From assembly GCA_046233135.1 (NCBI GenBank), contig JBJXHN010000004.1:372001-436000 (forward strand): a stretch of 64,000 nucleotides of DNA, written 5' to 3'. The DNA comes from JBJXHN01 sp046233135 (GTDB lineage Bacteria > Pseudomonadota > Alphaproteobacteria > Rhodospirillales > Rhodospirillaceae). The position numbers were made by a program, and so were the translations under genes. The notes beneath the pieces were generated by a model that saw only the letters and a list, made by a program, of their open reading frames with translations, was not told the origin of the DNA and made no database searches. Shown piece after piece: positions 16,911-25,312 of this stretch. The first letter of the stretch is position 1. The number at the start of each line of letters is the position of its first letter.

Positions 16911-18596
16911 GTGTTTTTCTCCCACCGGATTGCGGCGCGCCTTTGGCTGCCGGTTTTCATCCTGGCGGTGGCCCTTATGGTCAGCGCTGTCGTAGCCCTG
17001 TTCAACGAACGGGCGATGATGATGAAAGAGCGCCAGATGGCGCTGGAACATGTCACGTCCGTCGCCATGGGATCCATCGACCGGGCCTGGAAACTGGCCC
17101 GGGACGGGTCGCTGACAGAGGAACAGGCGCAAACTCTGGCGCGGGATACCGTGCGGTCCATGACCTACGACGGGAACAATTACGTTTTTGTCTATGACGC
17201 CTCCGGGGGGGTGCTGGTCAATGCGCCCGACCCGTCGAAGGAAGGGGAGAGCCGGCTGGGGCTGACCGACGAAAAAGGGGTGCGGATCATCCAGGACCTG
17301 CTGGACGGCACCCGGGGCGGGGGCAGTGTGGTGCTGCCCTATCACTGGCCCAAGCCGGGCGGCAAGGAACCGCTGCCCAAGGTGTCTTATGCCTCCGGCT
17401 TCGCGCCCTGGGGCTGGATGGTCGGGACCGGTGTCTATGTGGATGACGTGGACGCGGTGTTCTATTCCGAAGCCTGGCGTATCGGCCTGGTGACCGCCGG
17501 TCTGCTGTCGGTCTCCGGCCTGCTGGCCTGGTGGGGGCTGCATTCGGTCACTCACCCCCTGCGCGGTCTGACCGAAGGCATGGATCGCCTGTCCCACGGG
17601 GATCTGACGGTGGATGTGAAGGGCACCGCCCGTGCCGACGAGATCGGCGCAATGGCCCGCGCCCTGGCGATCTTCAAGACCAAATCCCAGGAGAACAGCG
17701 CCCTGCAGGCCCGCCAGAGGGAGATGGAGCAGCAGGCCGTTGCCGAACGCAAGGCGGCGATGACCCGCATGGCCGACGACTTCGACAGCGCCGTCGGCAG
17801 CCTGCTGGGGCAGCTGAGCCAGGCCGCCCGGGAGATGGAGGCGGCCTCCGAAGCGCTGGCCGGCAATGCCGACCTGACCGCCGGCCGGGTGGGCGACGTG
17901 TTCGTGGCCACTGACCAGGCGGCGGGCAACCTGAACACCGTGGCCAGCGCCGCCGAGGAACTGGCCGCCTCCATCGGCGAGATCAGCTCTCAGGTCACCC
18001 GCGCGTCGCAAGTGACCGGCGCGGCCGTGGCCGAGGCGGAAACCACCACCGCGCAGGTCACGGATCTGGTGTCTGCCGCCGAGCGCATCGGCGAGGTGGT
18101 CAACCTGATCACCGATATCGCCGAACAGACCAACCTGCTGGCGCTCAACGCCACCATCGAAGCCGCGCGGGCAGGGGATGCCGGCAAGGGGTTCGCCGTG
18201 GTCGCCAACGAGGTGAAAAGCCTGGCCAACCAGACCAGCCGCGCCACCGAAGAGATTTCCAAGCAGATCCGGACTTTGCAGGAACAGACCCGGCGCAGCG
18301 GGTCGGCCATCAAGACCATTGCCTCGACGATTCAGGAGATCAACGACATCTCCTCGGCCATCGCCCATGCGGTGGACCAGCAGTCCGGGGCCACCCGCGA
18401 GATCTCCCGCAACATCCAGGAAGCCTCCAGCGGCACCCAGCGGGTATCGGAAAGCCTGGAAGAGGTCCGCATGGCCGCCAACGATACCGGGACCGGTGCC
18501 ACCCAGGTCCATGCCGCCGCCGAGGACCTGGAGAAGACCGCCGACGACCTGCGCGACCGGGTCAACGGCTTCCTGGCCAGAGTTCACGCCGGATAG
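16911..18596 (+). CDS. Methyl-accepting chemotaxis protein, single-Cache sensor (copy 1)
   Basis: A 561-residue chemoreceptor. The GTG at 16911 follows AAGGACGAG and aligns with the starts of the two paralogues downstream, so it is preferred over any upstream start. Helix 1 at residues ~12-31; a periplasmic sCache_2-type domain with NNYVFVYDASGGVLVNAP and FAPWGWMVGTGVYVDDVD; helix 2 ~187-210; HAMP; then the methyl-accepting domain with the tip NLLALNATIEAARAGDAGKG. It signals ligand binding to CheA/CheW. Its signalling domain is similar to the next two copies but diverged. A terminator follows. Confidence 0.92.
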   Translation: MFFSHRIAARLWLPVFILAVALMVSAVVALFNERAMMMKERQMALEHVTSVAMGSIDRAWKLARDGSLTEEQAQTLARDTVRSMTYDGNNYVFVYDASGGVLVNAPDPSKEGESRLGLTDEKGVRIIQDLLDGTRGGGSVVLPYHWPKPGGKEPLPKVSYASGFAPWGWMVGTGVYVDDVDAVFYSEAWRIGLVTAGLLSVSGLLAWWGLHSVTHPLRGLTEGMDRLSHGDLTVDVKGTARADEIGAMARALAIFKTKSQENSALQARQREMEQQAVAERKAAMTRMADDFDSAVGSLLGQLSQAAREMEAASEALAGNADLTAGRVGDVFVATDQAAGNLNTVASAAEELAASIGEISSQVTRASQVTGAAVAEAETTTAQVTDLVSAAERIGEVVNLITDIAEQTNLLALNATIEAARAGDAGKGFAVVANEVKSLANQTSRATEEISKQIRTLQEQTRRSGSAIKTIASTIQEINDISSAIAHAVDQQSGATREISRNIQEASSGTQRVSESLEEVRMAANDTGTGATQVHAAAEDLEKTADDLRDRVNGFLARVHAG

Positions 18597-19140
18597 GGGG
18601 CATCTGTAGCGGGTGTTTTTCTGCCATTCCCACTCCCAGGCCAAGGGGTGGGAATGGCGTTTATTTTCGTTTGCAGTGATTAATACGTGGTTTTATGCGG
18701 TATGGTGCATGGTATTGATAATTTTTCGCATCTATTCCTTAAGTGCGTGAACATTTCTTTCGCGCCTGCTGCTCCGACTCGAGGCTGGATACTGTACATG
18801 CACCACGTCCTTTAGTGCTGCTTGCGCGAGTGTTTCAACGTAAGGGTATTTTGTCGGATGCAGATACCTACAGGATTTGGGGATACACAGACCGGTCCAC
18901 CACGGTGATGACGGAAGATTCGTGCGAATATGGTCTTCGTCTATACGTTTTTCGGATGTAGACCATGGCGGCTCGAATTTACCCCATGCTACTTTCGTCA
19001 TAAGGCGGCGCCCTCTGAGAAGGCGGAACAGGGTTGGAAGTTCTGGGCCGCTGAACGAACGACGGGACGGCGAGAGTCAGTCGGACAGAAAGCCGGCAGC
19101 TTCCCACAGGAATGAACGTCTGAAGAAAAGGACGACGGCA
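18597..19140 (+). other. AT-richer spacer before chemoreceptor copy 2
   Basis: 544 bases containing the terminator of copy 1 and the leader of copy 2. Base composition around 18660-18760 is far more AT-rich than the genes. Short open frames exist but have no ribosome-binding site, no codon bias and no recognisable product. Confidence 0.5.
18623..18668 (+). terminator. Terminator after chemoreceptor copy 1
   Basis: GCCATTCCCAC (18623-18633) pairs with GTGGGAATGGC (18648-18658), followed by GTTTATTTTC. Confidence 0.85.
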
Positions 19141-20826
19141 GTGTTCCTCACCAAAAAGATTGCGGCTCGCCTGTGGCTGCCGATCATCATCCTGGCGGTC
19201 TCCCTTCTGGCGGCCAGCACCGTGAGCGTGATGAACGAACGGGCGGTTTTGTTGAAGGACCGGACGGCGACACTGGAAAGCATCGTTTCCGCCGGTATGG
19301 GGATCGTCAAGGAACTGCACGCGCGCCAGCAATCCGGCGCCCTGACCGAGGAAGAGGCCAAAACCCTGGCCCACGATATGCTGGGCACCATGATCTATGG
19401 GGACGGGGACTACCTGTTCGTGACCAGCAGCGAAGGGGTTTCGCTGGTCAACCCGGGAAATCCGGCCATCGAGGGCAAGAACCTGATGGGGGCCAAGGAC
19501 GCCAACGGCGTGCTTTTCGTGAAGGAAATGGTGGACGGCACACGGGGCGGGAAGACCGCCATCGTCGAATACATGTGGCCGAGGGCGGGCCAGCAGGAAG
19601 CCGAACCCAAGCTGAGCTTCACCGCCGGCTTCCAGCCCTGGGGCTGGGTGATCGGCACCGGCGTTTACATCAGCGACGTGAACGAAGCCTTCCTCTCGGC
19701 GGGGTTGCGTACAGGTGCCCTGACGGTGGTGCTGCTGGTGATCGCTCTGGCGCTCGCCTGGTGGGGCATGGGCTCGGTCATCCGCCCGCTGCGCGGCCTG
19801 GCCGATTGCATGACCCGCCTGGCCCATGGCGACCTGTCGGTGCAGGTGGTCGGCGAAGGTCGGGAAGATGAAATCGGCGCCATGGCCAGCGCCGTCGGCG
19901 TCTTCAAGGTCAAGGCCCGGGAAAACGAAGAGTTGCAAGCCCGGGAACGGAATATGGCTGCCTCGGCCGAACAGGACCGGCGCAATGCCATGCAGGCCAT
20001 GGCGTCGGATTTCGAGGGGGCCATCGGCACCCTGATCGACCAGTTGAGCGGGGCGTCCCGCGATATGGAAGGGGCCGCCAAGGCCCTGTCCGGCAAGGCC
20101 GAATTGGGGGCTGCCCGGCTGGGGGACGTATTCATGGCCACCGATCAGACGGCGGGCAACATGCAGACCGTGGCCAGCGCCGCCGAGGAACTGGCCGCCT
20201 CCATCGGCGAGATCAGCACCCAGGTGTCGCGGGCATCGAAGGTGACCGGCGACGCGGTGTCCGAGGCGGAAACCACCACCGCCCAGGTGGGCGAACTGGA
20301 ATCCGCCGCCGAGCGGATCGGCGAGGTCGTCAATCTCATCACGAACGTGGCCGAGCAGACCAACCTGCTGGCGTTGAATGCGACGATCGAAGCGGCGCGC
20401 GCCGGCGATGCGGGCAAGGGTTTCGCCGTGGTGGCCAACGAGGTCAAAAGCCTGGCCAACCAGACCAGCCGCGCCACCGAAGAGATCTCCAAGCAGATCC
20501 AGTCGTTGCAGGAACAGACCCGGCGCAGCGGGTCGGCCATCAAGACCATCGCCTCGACAATCCAGGAGATCAACGACATCTCCTCGGCCATCGCCCATGC
20601 GGTGGACCAGCAGACGGCCGCGACCCGCGAGATCTCCATGAACATCCAGGAAGCCTCGGCCGGAACCCAGCGGGTGTCGGAAAGCCTGGATGACGTGCGG
20701 GCCGCTGCCGACGACACGGGCGTGGGGGCGACCCAGGTCCATGCCGCGGCCGGGACCCTGGAGAAGACCGCCGAGGATTTGCGCGACCGGGTCAACGGCT
20801 TCCTGAAGCGGGTGCACGCGGCGTAA
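19141..20826 (+). CDS. Methyl-accepting chemotaxis protein, single-Cache sensor (copy 2)
   Basis: A 561-residue chemoreceptor of the same architecture as its neighbours: first helix (LWLPIIILAVSLLAASTVSV), sCache_2 sensor (GDGDYLFVTSSEGVSLVNPG, FQPWGWVIGTGVYISDV), second helix, HAMP, methyl-accepting domain. The start is GTG at 19141 after AAGGACGACGGCA, shared with copy 3. The sensor half differs from copies 1 and 3, implying another ligand, whereas from base 20025 to the stop the gene is identical to copy 3. Own terminator downstream. Confidence 0.92.
   Translation: MFLTKKIAARLWLPIIILAVSLLAASTVSVMNERAVLLKDRTATLESIVSAGMGIVKELHARQQSGALTEEEAKTLAHDMLGTMIYGDGDYLFVTSSEGVSLVNPGNPAIEGKNLMGAKDANGVLFVKEMVDGTRGGKTAIVEYMWPRAGQQEAEPKLSFTAGFQPWGWVIGTGVYISDVNEAFLSAGLRTGALTVVLLVIALALAWWGMGSVIRPLRGLADCMTRLAHGDLSVQVVGEGREDEIGAMASAVGVFKVKARENEELQARERNMAASAEQDRRNAMQAMASDFEGAIGTLIDQLSGASRDMEGAAKALSGKAELGAARLGDVFMATDQTAGNMQTVASAAEELAASIGEISTQVSRASKVTGDAVSEAETTTAQVGELESAAERIGEVVNLITNVAEQTNLLALNATIEAARAGDAGKGFAVVANEVKSLANQTSRATEEISKQIQSLQEQTRRSGSAIKTIASTIQEINDISSAIAHAVDQQTAATREISMNIQEASAGTQRVSESLDDVRAAADDTGVGATQVHAAAGTLEKTAEDLRDRVNGFLKRVHAA
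20025..20826 (+). repeat. 802-bp block identical to 22265-23066
   Basis: By line-by-line comparison, bases 20025-20826 and 22265-23066 agree at a constant offset of 2240, covering the whole signalling domain of copies 2 and 3. Identity stops right after the shared TAA stop codon. Upstream of 20025 the copies remain similar back to about 19725 but with scattered substitutions. Confidence 0.85.
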
Positions 20827-21383
20827 GAGCGCTCCTGCGGCCATCCCTTTCTATCCGCCTTCCCTTCTGTGCAACCTCCTCTGTCCTGCGTGACGGGGCC
20901 GGGGAGGTTTTCTTTTGGTGTGAAAAGACATTAAGAGTCCATTGTGACTCTTGGTATTTCTTGGAAGTATTTTTCATTTCATGGTTTTGATTTTGCACAT
21001 TTTTATCTTTCTAAGTTCATGCCCGATTCGGATGTCGCGCTTCCATATTGAACACCCTCTGCGACTTTTGAGAACGGATGTATGGTGATTGTGCGTTTTA
21101 AGGGAATTTGTTTTAGTGAATTCTGGGGGTGTACAGAGTTGTATTCATGTGAAATTTGGGAAAACTTGAGAGTGCTTGGTGTTTTTTTCGGTTTTCCGAC
21201 GCGGGGTATGGTGGTGCGACCGCGTCTTATGGTATTTTGGATGTAAGGTGGTGCGCCAATCAGCGTGGATTTGGTGATCCGAGGCGGAGCCGCTGAAACA
21301 GATACGGGACGGCGGATGCCTTGCCGGAATGACATCCGGCAGTGTCCCGGGCTCATGAACGCCCGAAGAAAAGGACGACGGCG
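20827..21383 (+). other. AT-rich spacer before chemoreceptor copy 3
   Basis: 557 bases holding the terminator of copy 2 and the leader of copy 3; 20930-21270 is strikingly AT-rich for this replicon. The last ~45 bases before the start resemble the leader of copy 2 (GAAGAAAAGGACGACGGC). No gene seen. Confidence 0.5.
20873..20917 (+). terminator. Terminator after chemoreceptor copy 2
   Basis: AACCTCC (20873-20879) pairs with GGAGGTT (20903-20909) over a long GC-rich loop, followed by TTCTTTT. Confidence 0.6.
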
Positions 21384-23066
21384 TTGTTTTTCACGAAGAA
21401 AATCGCTGCGCGGCTGTGGTTGCCGATCGTCATCCTGACCGTGGCCCTGGTGGTCGACGGTACGGTCAATGTGATGAATATCCGTACGATATTGATGGCG
21501 GATCGGGTCTCCAGTCTGGAAAATATCGTATCGGTGGCTATGAGCGAGGTGGAAGCTGCCTACGAGAGACAGAAGTCCGGCCTTCTGAGCGAAGAAGACG
21601 CCAAGAAATATGCCTATGATATTCTCAAGGCGATGCGGTACGGAGATGGCGATTACATCTTCGTCACCAGCAGTGAAGGCATTTCGATCGTCAACTCGAA
21701 TCCGGCCCGTGAGGGAAAGGATGTCTTGGACGCCAAGGATAAGTTCGGTGTTCCCCTCAACCGGCTGATGCTCGAAGGGACCCGTGGCGGGAAAAGCACG
21801 ACCGTGCTGTACCACTGGCCCCGGGCCGGCGGAACGGAGCCGGAGCCCAAGCTGGCCTTTGTAAAAGGGTTCCAGCCCTGGGGCTGGACGATCGGGACGG
21901 GGGTCTACATCAACGACGTGGACGAGGCCTTTCAGGCGGCAGCCCTGCGCACGGGTGCCCTGACGGTGGTGCTGCTGCTGATCGCCCTGGCGCTCGCCTG
22001 GTGGGGCATGGGCTCGGTCATCCGCCCGCTGCGCGGCTTGGCCGATTGCATGACCCGCTTGGCCCATGGCGACCTGTCGGTACAGGTGGCCGGAGAAGGT
22101 CGGGAAGACGAAATCGGCGCCATGGCCAGCGCCGTGGGGGTCTTCAAGACCAAGGCCCGGGAAAATAAAGAGCTTGAGGCCCGGGAACGGGAGATGGCCG
22201 CCTCAGCCGAGGTGGAGCGCCGCCAAGCGATGCAGGCGCTGGCCGCTGATTTCGAAGGGGCCGTCGGCACCCTGATCGACCAGTTGAGCGGGGCGTCCCG
22301 CGATATGGAAGGGGCCGCCAAGGCCCTGTCCGGCAAGGCCGAATTGGGGGCTGCCCGGCTGGGGGACGTATTCATGGCCACCGATCAGACGGCGGGCAAC
22401 ATGCAGACCGTGGCCAGCGCCGCCGAGGAACTGGCCGCCTCCATCGGCGAGATCAGCACCCAGGTGTCGCGGGCATCGAAGGTGACCGGCGACGCGGTGT
22501 CCGAGGCGGAAACCACCACCGCCCAGGTGGGCGAACTGGAATCCGCCGCCGAGCGGATCGGCGAGGTCGTCAATCTCATCACGAACGTGGCCGAGCAGAC
22601 CAACCTGCTGGCGTTGAATGCGACGATCGAAGCGGCGCGCGCCGGCGATGCGGGCAAGGGTTTCGCCGTGGTGGCCAACGAGGTCAAAAGCCTGGCCAAC
22701 CAGACCAGCCGCGCCACCGAAGAGATCTCCAAGCAGATCCAGTCGTTGCAGGAACAGACCCGGCGCAGCGGGTCGGCCATCAAGACCATCGCCTCGACAA
22801 TCCAGGAGATCAACGACATCTCCTCGGCCATCGCCCATGCGGTGGACCAGCAGACGGCCGCGACCCGCGAGATCTCCATGAACATCCAGGAAGCCTCGGC
22901 CGGAACCCAGCGGGTGTCGGAAAGCCTGGATGACGTGCGGGCCGCTGCCGACGACACGGGCGTGGGGGCGACCCAGGTCCATGCCGCGGCCGGGACCCTG
23001 GAGAAGACCGCCGAGGATTTGCGCGACCGGGTCAACGGCTTCCTGAAGCGGGTGCACGCGGCGTAA
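21384..23066 (+). CDS. Methyl-accepting chemotaxis protein, single-Cache sensor (copy 3)
   Basis: A 560-residue chemoreceptor, same design as copies 1 and 2. The start is set at TTG 21384, behind AAGGACGACGGCG, because it aligns exactly with the GTG starts of both paralogues; an ATG at 21342 would add 14 residues read through the ribosome-binding site. The sensor (GDGDYIFVTSSEGISIVNSN, FQPWGWTIGTGVYINDVDEA) has diverged from copy 2, while residues ~295-560 are encoded by DNA identical to copy 2. Last of the three. Confidence 0.9.
   Translation: MFFTKKIAARLWLPIVILTVALVVDGTVNVMNIRTILMADRVSSLENIVSVAMSEVEAAYERQKSGLLSEEDAKKYAYDILKAMRYGDGDYIFVTSSEGISIVNSNPAREGKDVLDAKDKFGVPLNRLMLEGTRGGKSTTVLYHWPRAGGTEPEPKLAFVKGFQPWGWTIGTGVYINDVDEAFQAAALRTGALTVVLLLIALALAWWGMGSVIRPLRGLADCMTRLAHGDLSVQVAGEGREDEIGAMASAVGVFKTKARENKELEAREREMAASAEVERRQAMQALAADFEGAVGTLIDQLSGASRDMEGAAKALSGKAELGAARLGDVFMATDQTAGNMQTVASAAEELAASIGEISTQVSRASKVTGDAVSEAETTTAQVGELESAAERIGEVVNLITNVAEQTNLLALNATIEAARAGDAGKGFAVVANEVKSLANQTSRATEEISKQIQSLQEQTRRSGSAIKTIASTIQEINDISSAIAHAVDQQTAATREISMNIQEASAGTQRVSESLDDVRAAADDTGVGATQVHAAAGTLEKTAEDLRDRVNGFLKRVHAA
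22265..23066 (+). repeat. 802-bp block identical to 20025-20826
   Basis: Second member of the identical pair, covering the signalling domain of chemoreceptor copy 3 and ending with its stop codon; sequence after the stop is unrelated. Confidence 0.85.
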
Positions 23067-23132
23067 CACCGGCGCGCTACCGCACCTCCCCCATCCGCCC
23101 TCCGCCGCTCCACGCGGGACGGGCGGATCTAG

Positions 23133-23176
23133 CGGGGCCAGGCGGGATTTTCCAATCCTGCCTGGCCCCGTTTTTT
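23133..23176 (+). terminator. Terminator after chemoreceptor copy 3
   Basis: CGGGGCCAGGC (23133-23143) pairs perfectly with GCCTGGCCCCG (23160-23170), followed by six T. Confidence 0.93.
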
Positions 23177-23190
23177 ATCGGCCCGCTTTT

Positions 23191-23817
23191 TCAGGCCAGA
23201 CCTTTCAAATAGGCACAGAACATATCCGCCATGGCTTCGGCATAGGCCTCGATCTCGGCCGGAGTTCGGGCCTTTCCGGAAAACGCCTGCCCTACCGTGC
23301 CGAGGGTGGTGATGATCAGGTCCCCGGACAGGGCGCGTCGGGCCGGGGAAACCTCGGGAAGGACCTCGCCCATGAAGACGTCGACGATCCGATGGACGCT
23401 GTCCTTGGCCGCCCGGGCTTCGGAAGAGGCGCGGTAGAGGGGGGCGGCGTCATCCAGGGCGGTGCGGATCGCGGCTTCTTCGCATTCGGACCGGAGGAAG
23501 GTCAGGACCAGCCGCCGCACCCGATCGAAGGGCGGGGTGGAACGGTCCAGGAGGATCCGGCCGAGCAGATCGGCGGTCTGGCGCCATTCATCGCTTTGTA
23601 GCCGAAAGAGGATGGCCGCCTTGTTGGGAAAATACTGATACAGCGAGCCGACGCTGACCCCGGCCCGTGCCGCGACCCGCGCCGTGGTAAATCGCTGCGC
23701 CCCTTCCGTCTCCAAAACCTGAACAGCCGCTTCCAGAATGGCCGCGACCAGCTCCGTCGAGCGGGCCTGCCGGGGCTGCTTTCTCGTGGTAAGTCTGAGG
23801 CTTGGGCGATCCGACAC
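23191..23817 (-). CDS. TetR-family transcriptional regulator
   Basis: A 208-residue repressor-like protein. The N-terminal helix-turn-helix reads FTTARVAARAGVSVGSLYQY followed by FPNKAAIL, classic TetR. The C-terminal half is the variable ligand-binding/dimer domain. The GTG at 23817 is chosen because GGAG lies 6 bases upstream; a GTG at 23847 has no ribosome-binding site. It is divergent from the methyltransferase at 23906, so it likely controls itself and that gene from the 88-base gap. Confidence 0.88.
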   Translation of the reverse strand: MSDRPSLRLTTRKQPRQARSTELVAAILEAAVQVLETEGAQRFTTARVAARAGVSVGSLYQYFPNKAAILFRLQSDEWRQTADLLGRILLDRSTPPFDRVRRLVLTFLRSECEEAAIRTALDDAAPLYRASSEARAAKDSVHRIVDVFMGEVLPEVSPARRALSGDLIITTLGTVGQAFSGKARTPAEIEAYAEAMADMFCAYLKGLA

Positions 23818-23905
23818 GGGCGGCTCCGTGATGCGACTGGCGAACACGACGAAGTATTCGCATTTTCAGGAGCGGTACAAGACCTCTTTGGAAAACGGAG
23901 CTTCC

Positions 23906-24562
23906 ATGACGACGTTGACAACGGCCCCTCTCGCCCCCCTTCTGACCCGTCTTTTCGCCGAAGCCAAGGCTGCGACCAGTCCGGCGATGGCGACCCACCC
24001 CGCCGAGGAACTGGATCGCCTGATGCGCAGCAAGACCGACTATCCCCGGCTCTACGGTCTTTACAAGGACCTGTGGCTGTCTGTTTCTCCCGACACCGGC
24101 CGGCTGCTGTACATGCTGGCACGCAGCACGAAGGCCCGGTCCATCGTGGAATTCGGGATGTCTTTCGGCATCTCCACCCTCTTCCTGGCGGCCGCGCTGC
24201 GGGACAATGGGGGCGGGCGGCTGATTACCAGCGAGTTCGAAGCCTCGAAGGTGGCCCGGGCACGCCGCAACCTGGAGGACGGGGGGCTGAGCGATCTGGT
24301 GGATATCCGCGAGGGCGATGCCCTGACCACCCTGGCCACAGACCTGCCGGAGACCGTCGACCTGCTGCTGCTGGACGGGGCGAAGGCCCTTTACCTGGAT
24401 ATCCTGGCGCTGGTCGGCCCCCGCCTGCGGCCCGGTGCGCTGGTCATCGCCGACAACACAACCTATTGCCCCGAGTATCTGGAGCATGTTCGCGCAACCG
24501 GTGGCGGATTCGTTTCCACGCCCTATGCCGACGATATCGAACTGTCCATGCGCGTGGCCTGA
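23906..24562 (+). CDS. Class I SAM-dependent O-methyltransferase-like protein
   Basis: A 218-residue methyltransferase. The SAM-binding motif is SIVEFGMSFGISTLFLAAAL, followed by the acidic ITSEFEASKVARARRNLED and a LLLLDGAKALY motif, the arrangement of catechol-type O-methyltransferases (metal-binding D in LDGAK, N in IADNT). The ATG at 23906 has GGAG upstream; longer frames overlap the regulator. The substrate is unknown. Divergent TetR regulator suggests induction by a small molecule. Confidence 0.82.
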   Translation: MTTLTTAPLAPLLTRLFAEAKAATSPAMATHPAEELDRLMRSKTDYPRLYGLYKDLWLSVSPDTGRLLYMLARSTKARSIVEFGMSFGISTLFLAAALRDNGGGRLITSEFEASKVARARRNLEDGGLSDLVDIREGDALTTLATDLPETVDLLLLDGAKALYLDILALVGPRLRPGALVIADNTTYCPEYLEHVRATGGGFVSTPYADDIELSMRVA

Positions 24563-24594
24563 TCCGGCCCACGGCGTCCCGGCGTCCCGTCGGT

Positions 24595-25161
24595 TCAGGC
24601 GGGGTCGTCGGGATCCACCGTGCCCGATCGCGCGGCACGGCGTTCCCCACCGTCCCGTTCGATTAACCGATCACGAACGTCCCGTTCAAGTAAGCGATCA
24701 CGAACGTCCCGTTCAAGTAAGCGATCACGAACGTCCCGTTCAAGTAAGCGATCACGAACGTCCCGTTCGATATCCGACAGCCGGATCTCGGCGAACCGGG
24801 CCAGCAAGGTGTCCCGCGCCTCGGCGAGGGCGGTCCTCATGGTGGCGTTGACGGACTGCTCCACAAGGCAGTCCGGGGCCGGATTGGACAGCCCGAAGGC
24901 AAAGAGTTCGGGATCGTCGAGAGACCGGTAGATATCCAGCAGGGTCATCCGGTCCGTCGGTCGCGCCAGTCGCCATCCGCCCCCATGGCCCCGGCCTGCG
25001 GTGACATATCCCGCCTCTCGCAGGCCCGCCATGATCCGCCGCACGACGACGGCATTCGACTCCAACATGCCGGCGATATCCTGAGACGTCATCGGCTCGT
25101 CCGTGTCGGCCATGTGCAGCAGCACATGTAAAAGGCGGGAGAGTCTGGTGTCCAGGCGCAT
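24595..25161 (-). CDS. Rrf2-family transcriptional regulator with repeated charged tail
   Basis: A 188-residue regulator. Residues ~1-85 are an Rrf2 winged helix: RLDTRLSRLLHVLLHMAD, then MTSQDIAGMLESNAVVVRRI, GLREAGYVTAGRGHGGGW and RP.DRMTLLDIY. Only one cysteine (in PDCLVEQ) is present where IscR/NsrR have three, so an Fe-S cluster is unlikely and it resembles YwnA-type members. Residues from ~145 contain four copies of a 9-residue unit ERDVRDRLL. ATG at 25161 preferred over 25194, which lacks a ribosome-binding site. Divergent from a methyltransferase gene. Confidence 0.85.
   Translation of the reverse strand: MRLDTRLSRLLHVLLHMADTDEPMTSQDIAGMLESNAVVVRRIMAGLREAGYVTAGRGHGGGWRLARPTDRMTLLDIYRSLDDPELFAFGLSNPAPDCLVEQSVNATMRTALAEARDTLLARFAEIRLSDIERDVRDRLLERDVRDRLLERDVRDRLLERDVRDRLIERDGGERRAARSGTVDPDDPA
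24665..24772 (-). repeat. Four 27-bp tandem repeats inside the Rrf2 gene
   Basis: Units at 24665-24691, 24692-24718, 24719-24745 and 24746-24772; the two inner units are identical and the outer ones differ at a few bases. The 27-base length keeps the frame and codes the ERDVRDRLL unit. Confidence 0.92.
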
Positions 25162-25206
25162 GGCGGCAGGTCCGCTCCGGCTAATTCGTAACATATGCCA
25201 TTACAT

Positions 25207-25236
25207 TATCTTGACCGGGAAGGGCGACTCAAGATA
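25207..25236. promoter_or_regulatory. Inverted repeat, candidate Rrf2 operator
   Basis: TATCTTGA (25207-25214) and TCAAGATA (25229-25236) form 8-bp perfect arms 14 bases apart, in the gap between the divergent rrf2-like and methyltransferase genes. Position suits an autoregulatory operator; the link to the regulator is inferred. Confidence 0.5.
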
Positions 25237-25312
25237 CTTACGAAGTTACGAAATGGCCGGTGCGGCGACGCCGACCGGCCCGGTCACGCTTCCCCCTATG
25301 GAGCCCCCCCTG

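Noticed and set aside
18743..18961. A 72-codon frame in the spacer before chemoreceptor copy 2
   Set aside because: No ribosome-binding site, atypical composition, no recognisable product.
24665..24772. Regular repeats first read as a CRISPR array
   Set aside because: The 27-bp units are directly adjacent without spacers and encode an in-frame peptide repeat; no cas genes nearby.
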